A stretch of DNA of 5,962 nt, taken from positions 1 through 5,962 of the forward strand of contig CAZQEN010000425.1 of assembly GCA_964591605.1 (NCBI GenBank). Reading direction: 5' to 3'. Under the pieces are notes generated by a model. The model saw nothing but the letters and a program-made list of their open reading frames with translations. It was not told the origin of the DNA and ran no database searches. This document shows, piece by piece, positions 5,731-5,962 of the stretch. This stretch comes from CAYLLT01 sp964591605 (GTDB lineage: Bacteria; Planctomycetota; Phycisphaerae; UBA1845; PWPN01). Every line of letters starts with the position of its first letter. The first letter of the stretch is position 1. The position numbers and the translations under genes are program-made.

Positions 5731-5748
5731 CGCGAGCAAGAGTGGCAG
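5731..5748 (+). repeat. 18-bp dispersed repeat, copy 1
   Basis: CGCGAGCAAGAGTGGCAG is identical to 5944-5961. It lies outside any supported gene. Confidence 0.8.
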
Positions 5749-5865
5749 AAGCCGAAAGAACCCGAAAAAACGCGAAAGGCCGTCCGGGGCAATGGCTTGC
5801 GGCGGAAAAAGAGGCGGATCTTGTTCGTGTCAGTCGGTGCGGTTTTCGGGGGTTGGGGGCCTGGT

Positions 5866-5883
5866 CTGACACTTTTGCTCGCG
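5866..5883 (-). repeat. 18-bp dispersed repeat, inverted copy 2
   Basis: The reverse complement of this stretch matches copies 1 and 3 at 16 of 18 positions. With copy 3 it forms an inverted pair enclosing 5884-5943. Confidence 0.7.
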
Positions 5884-5943
5884 CCGGGTGTCGGGACTCG
5901 AAAAACGCTCGACTGCCGTTCAATTCAGGACTTACGGCTTCGA

Positions 5944-5961
5944 CGCGAGCAAGAGTGGCAG
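5944..5961 (+). repeat. 18-bp dispersed repeat, copy 3
   Basis: This is an exact match to copy 1 and lies at the very edge of the window, so any continuation is cut off. Confidence 0.8.
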
Positions 5962-5962
5962 T

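Larger units (their letters stand above)
5616..5962. other. Non-coding stretch: leader of the lipoprotein gene and dispersed repeats
   Basis: No convincing gene is seen here. The half near 5616-5704 serves the minus-strand lipoprotein gene. A possible promoter reads on the minus strand as TTGGCG (plus 5699-5704), a 17-bp spacer and TTAAAA (5676-5681), with only partial consensus matches. The predicted leader contains a hairpin (5640-5658). The remainder, 5705-5962, is occupied by three copies of an 18-bp repeat, two of them inverted around a 60-bp core. Confidence 0.55.

Noticed and set aside
5616..5792. Upstream extension of the lipoprotein frame to an ATG at 5792
   Set aside because: The extra 59 residues are Arg/Pro-rich and would place the signal peptide internally. 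The region also carries a repeat copy and a candidate promoter.
5687..5869. 60-codon plus-strand frame
   Set aside because: Its Arg/Gly-rich low-complexity product, lack of an SD and overlap with an 18-bp repeat copy make it a chance frame.

Overview
The window is GC-rich and gene-dense. Shine-Dalgarno (SD) signals are weak before most genes. Its accessory sequence includes cttcgtg-type palindromes, a GxxExxY gene and short dispersed repeats. This combination suggests an environmental bacterium of the Planctomycetota or a nearby lineage. That is an inference from style and gene families; no rRNA or marker gene is present to prove it.

Layout. Positions 1-143 hold a strong hairpin and the leader of a cation diffusion facilitator (CDF) metal transporter gene (144-1103, +). 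It converges, with 20 bp between the stops, on a DUF72 (YecE-like) gene (1124-2137, -). A 116-bp divergent intergenic region follows. From it runs a plus-strand DNA-damage-tolerance cassette: a UmuD-like S24 self-cleaving protein (2254-2628), a Y-family DNA polymerase of DinB type (3337-4536), and a JAMM/M67 metallopeptidase 10 bp behind the polymerase (4547-4972). A convergent minus-strand gene encodes a small predicted lipoprotein of unknown function (4992-5615). The last 350 bp or so hold its leader and three copies of an 18-bp repeat.

The most notable structure is in the middle of the cassette. Between the umuD-like gene and the polymerase gene sits a roughly 0.65-0.7 kb module. It contains a GxxExxY-family gene (PD-(D/E)XK nuclease fold, 2786-3181) between two direct repeats of 113 and 122 bp, each built around a 26-bp-arm palindrome. 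The GxxExxY gene has a textbook SD, unlike its neighbours. The module looks like an insertion into a once-contiguous umuD-polymerase operon. The umuD-like gene ends in TAATG, and joining codons M-R-A-L after that ATG to the ISHFDADAFF of the polymerase rebuilds a typical DinB N-terminus. The present polymerase start codon lies inside a 7-bp tandem repeat that appears to be insert-derived.

In function, the UmuD-like protein and polymerase probably act in translesion synthesis. The JAMM protein is probably co-transcribed with them, but its substrate is unknown. The CDF, DUF72 and lipoprotein genes have no evident link to that job.
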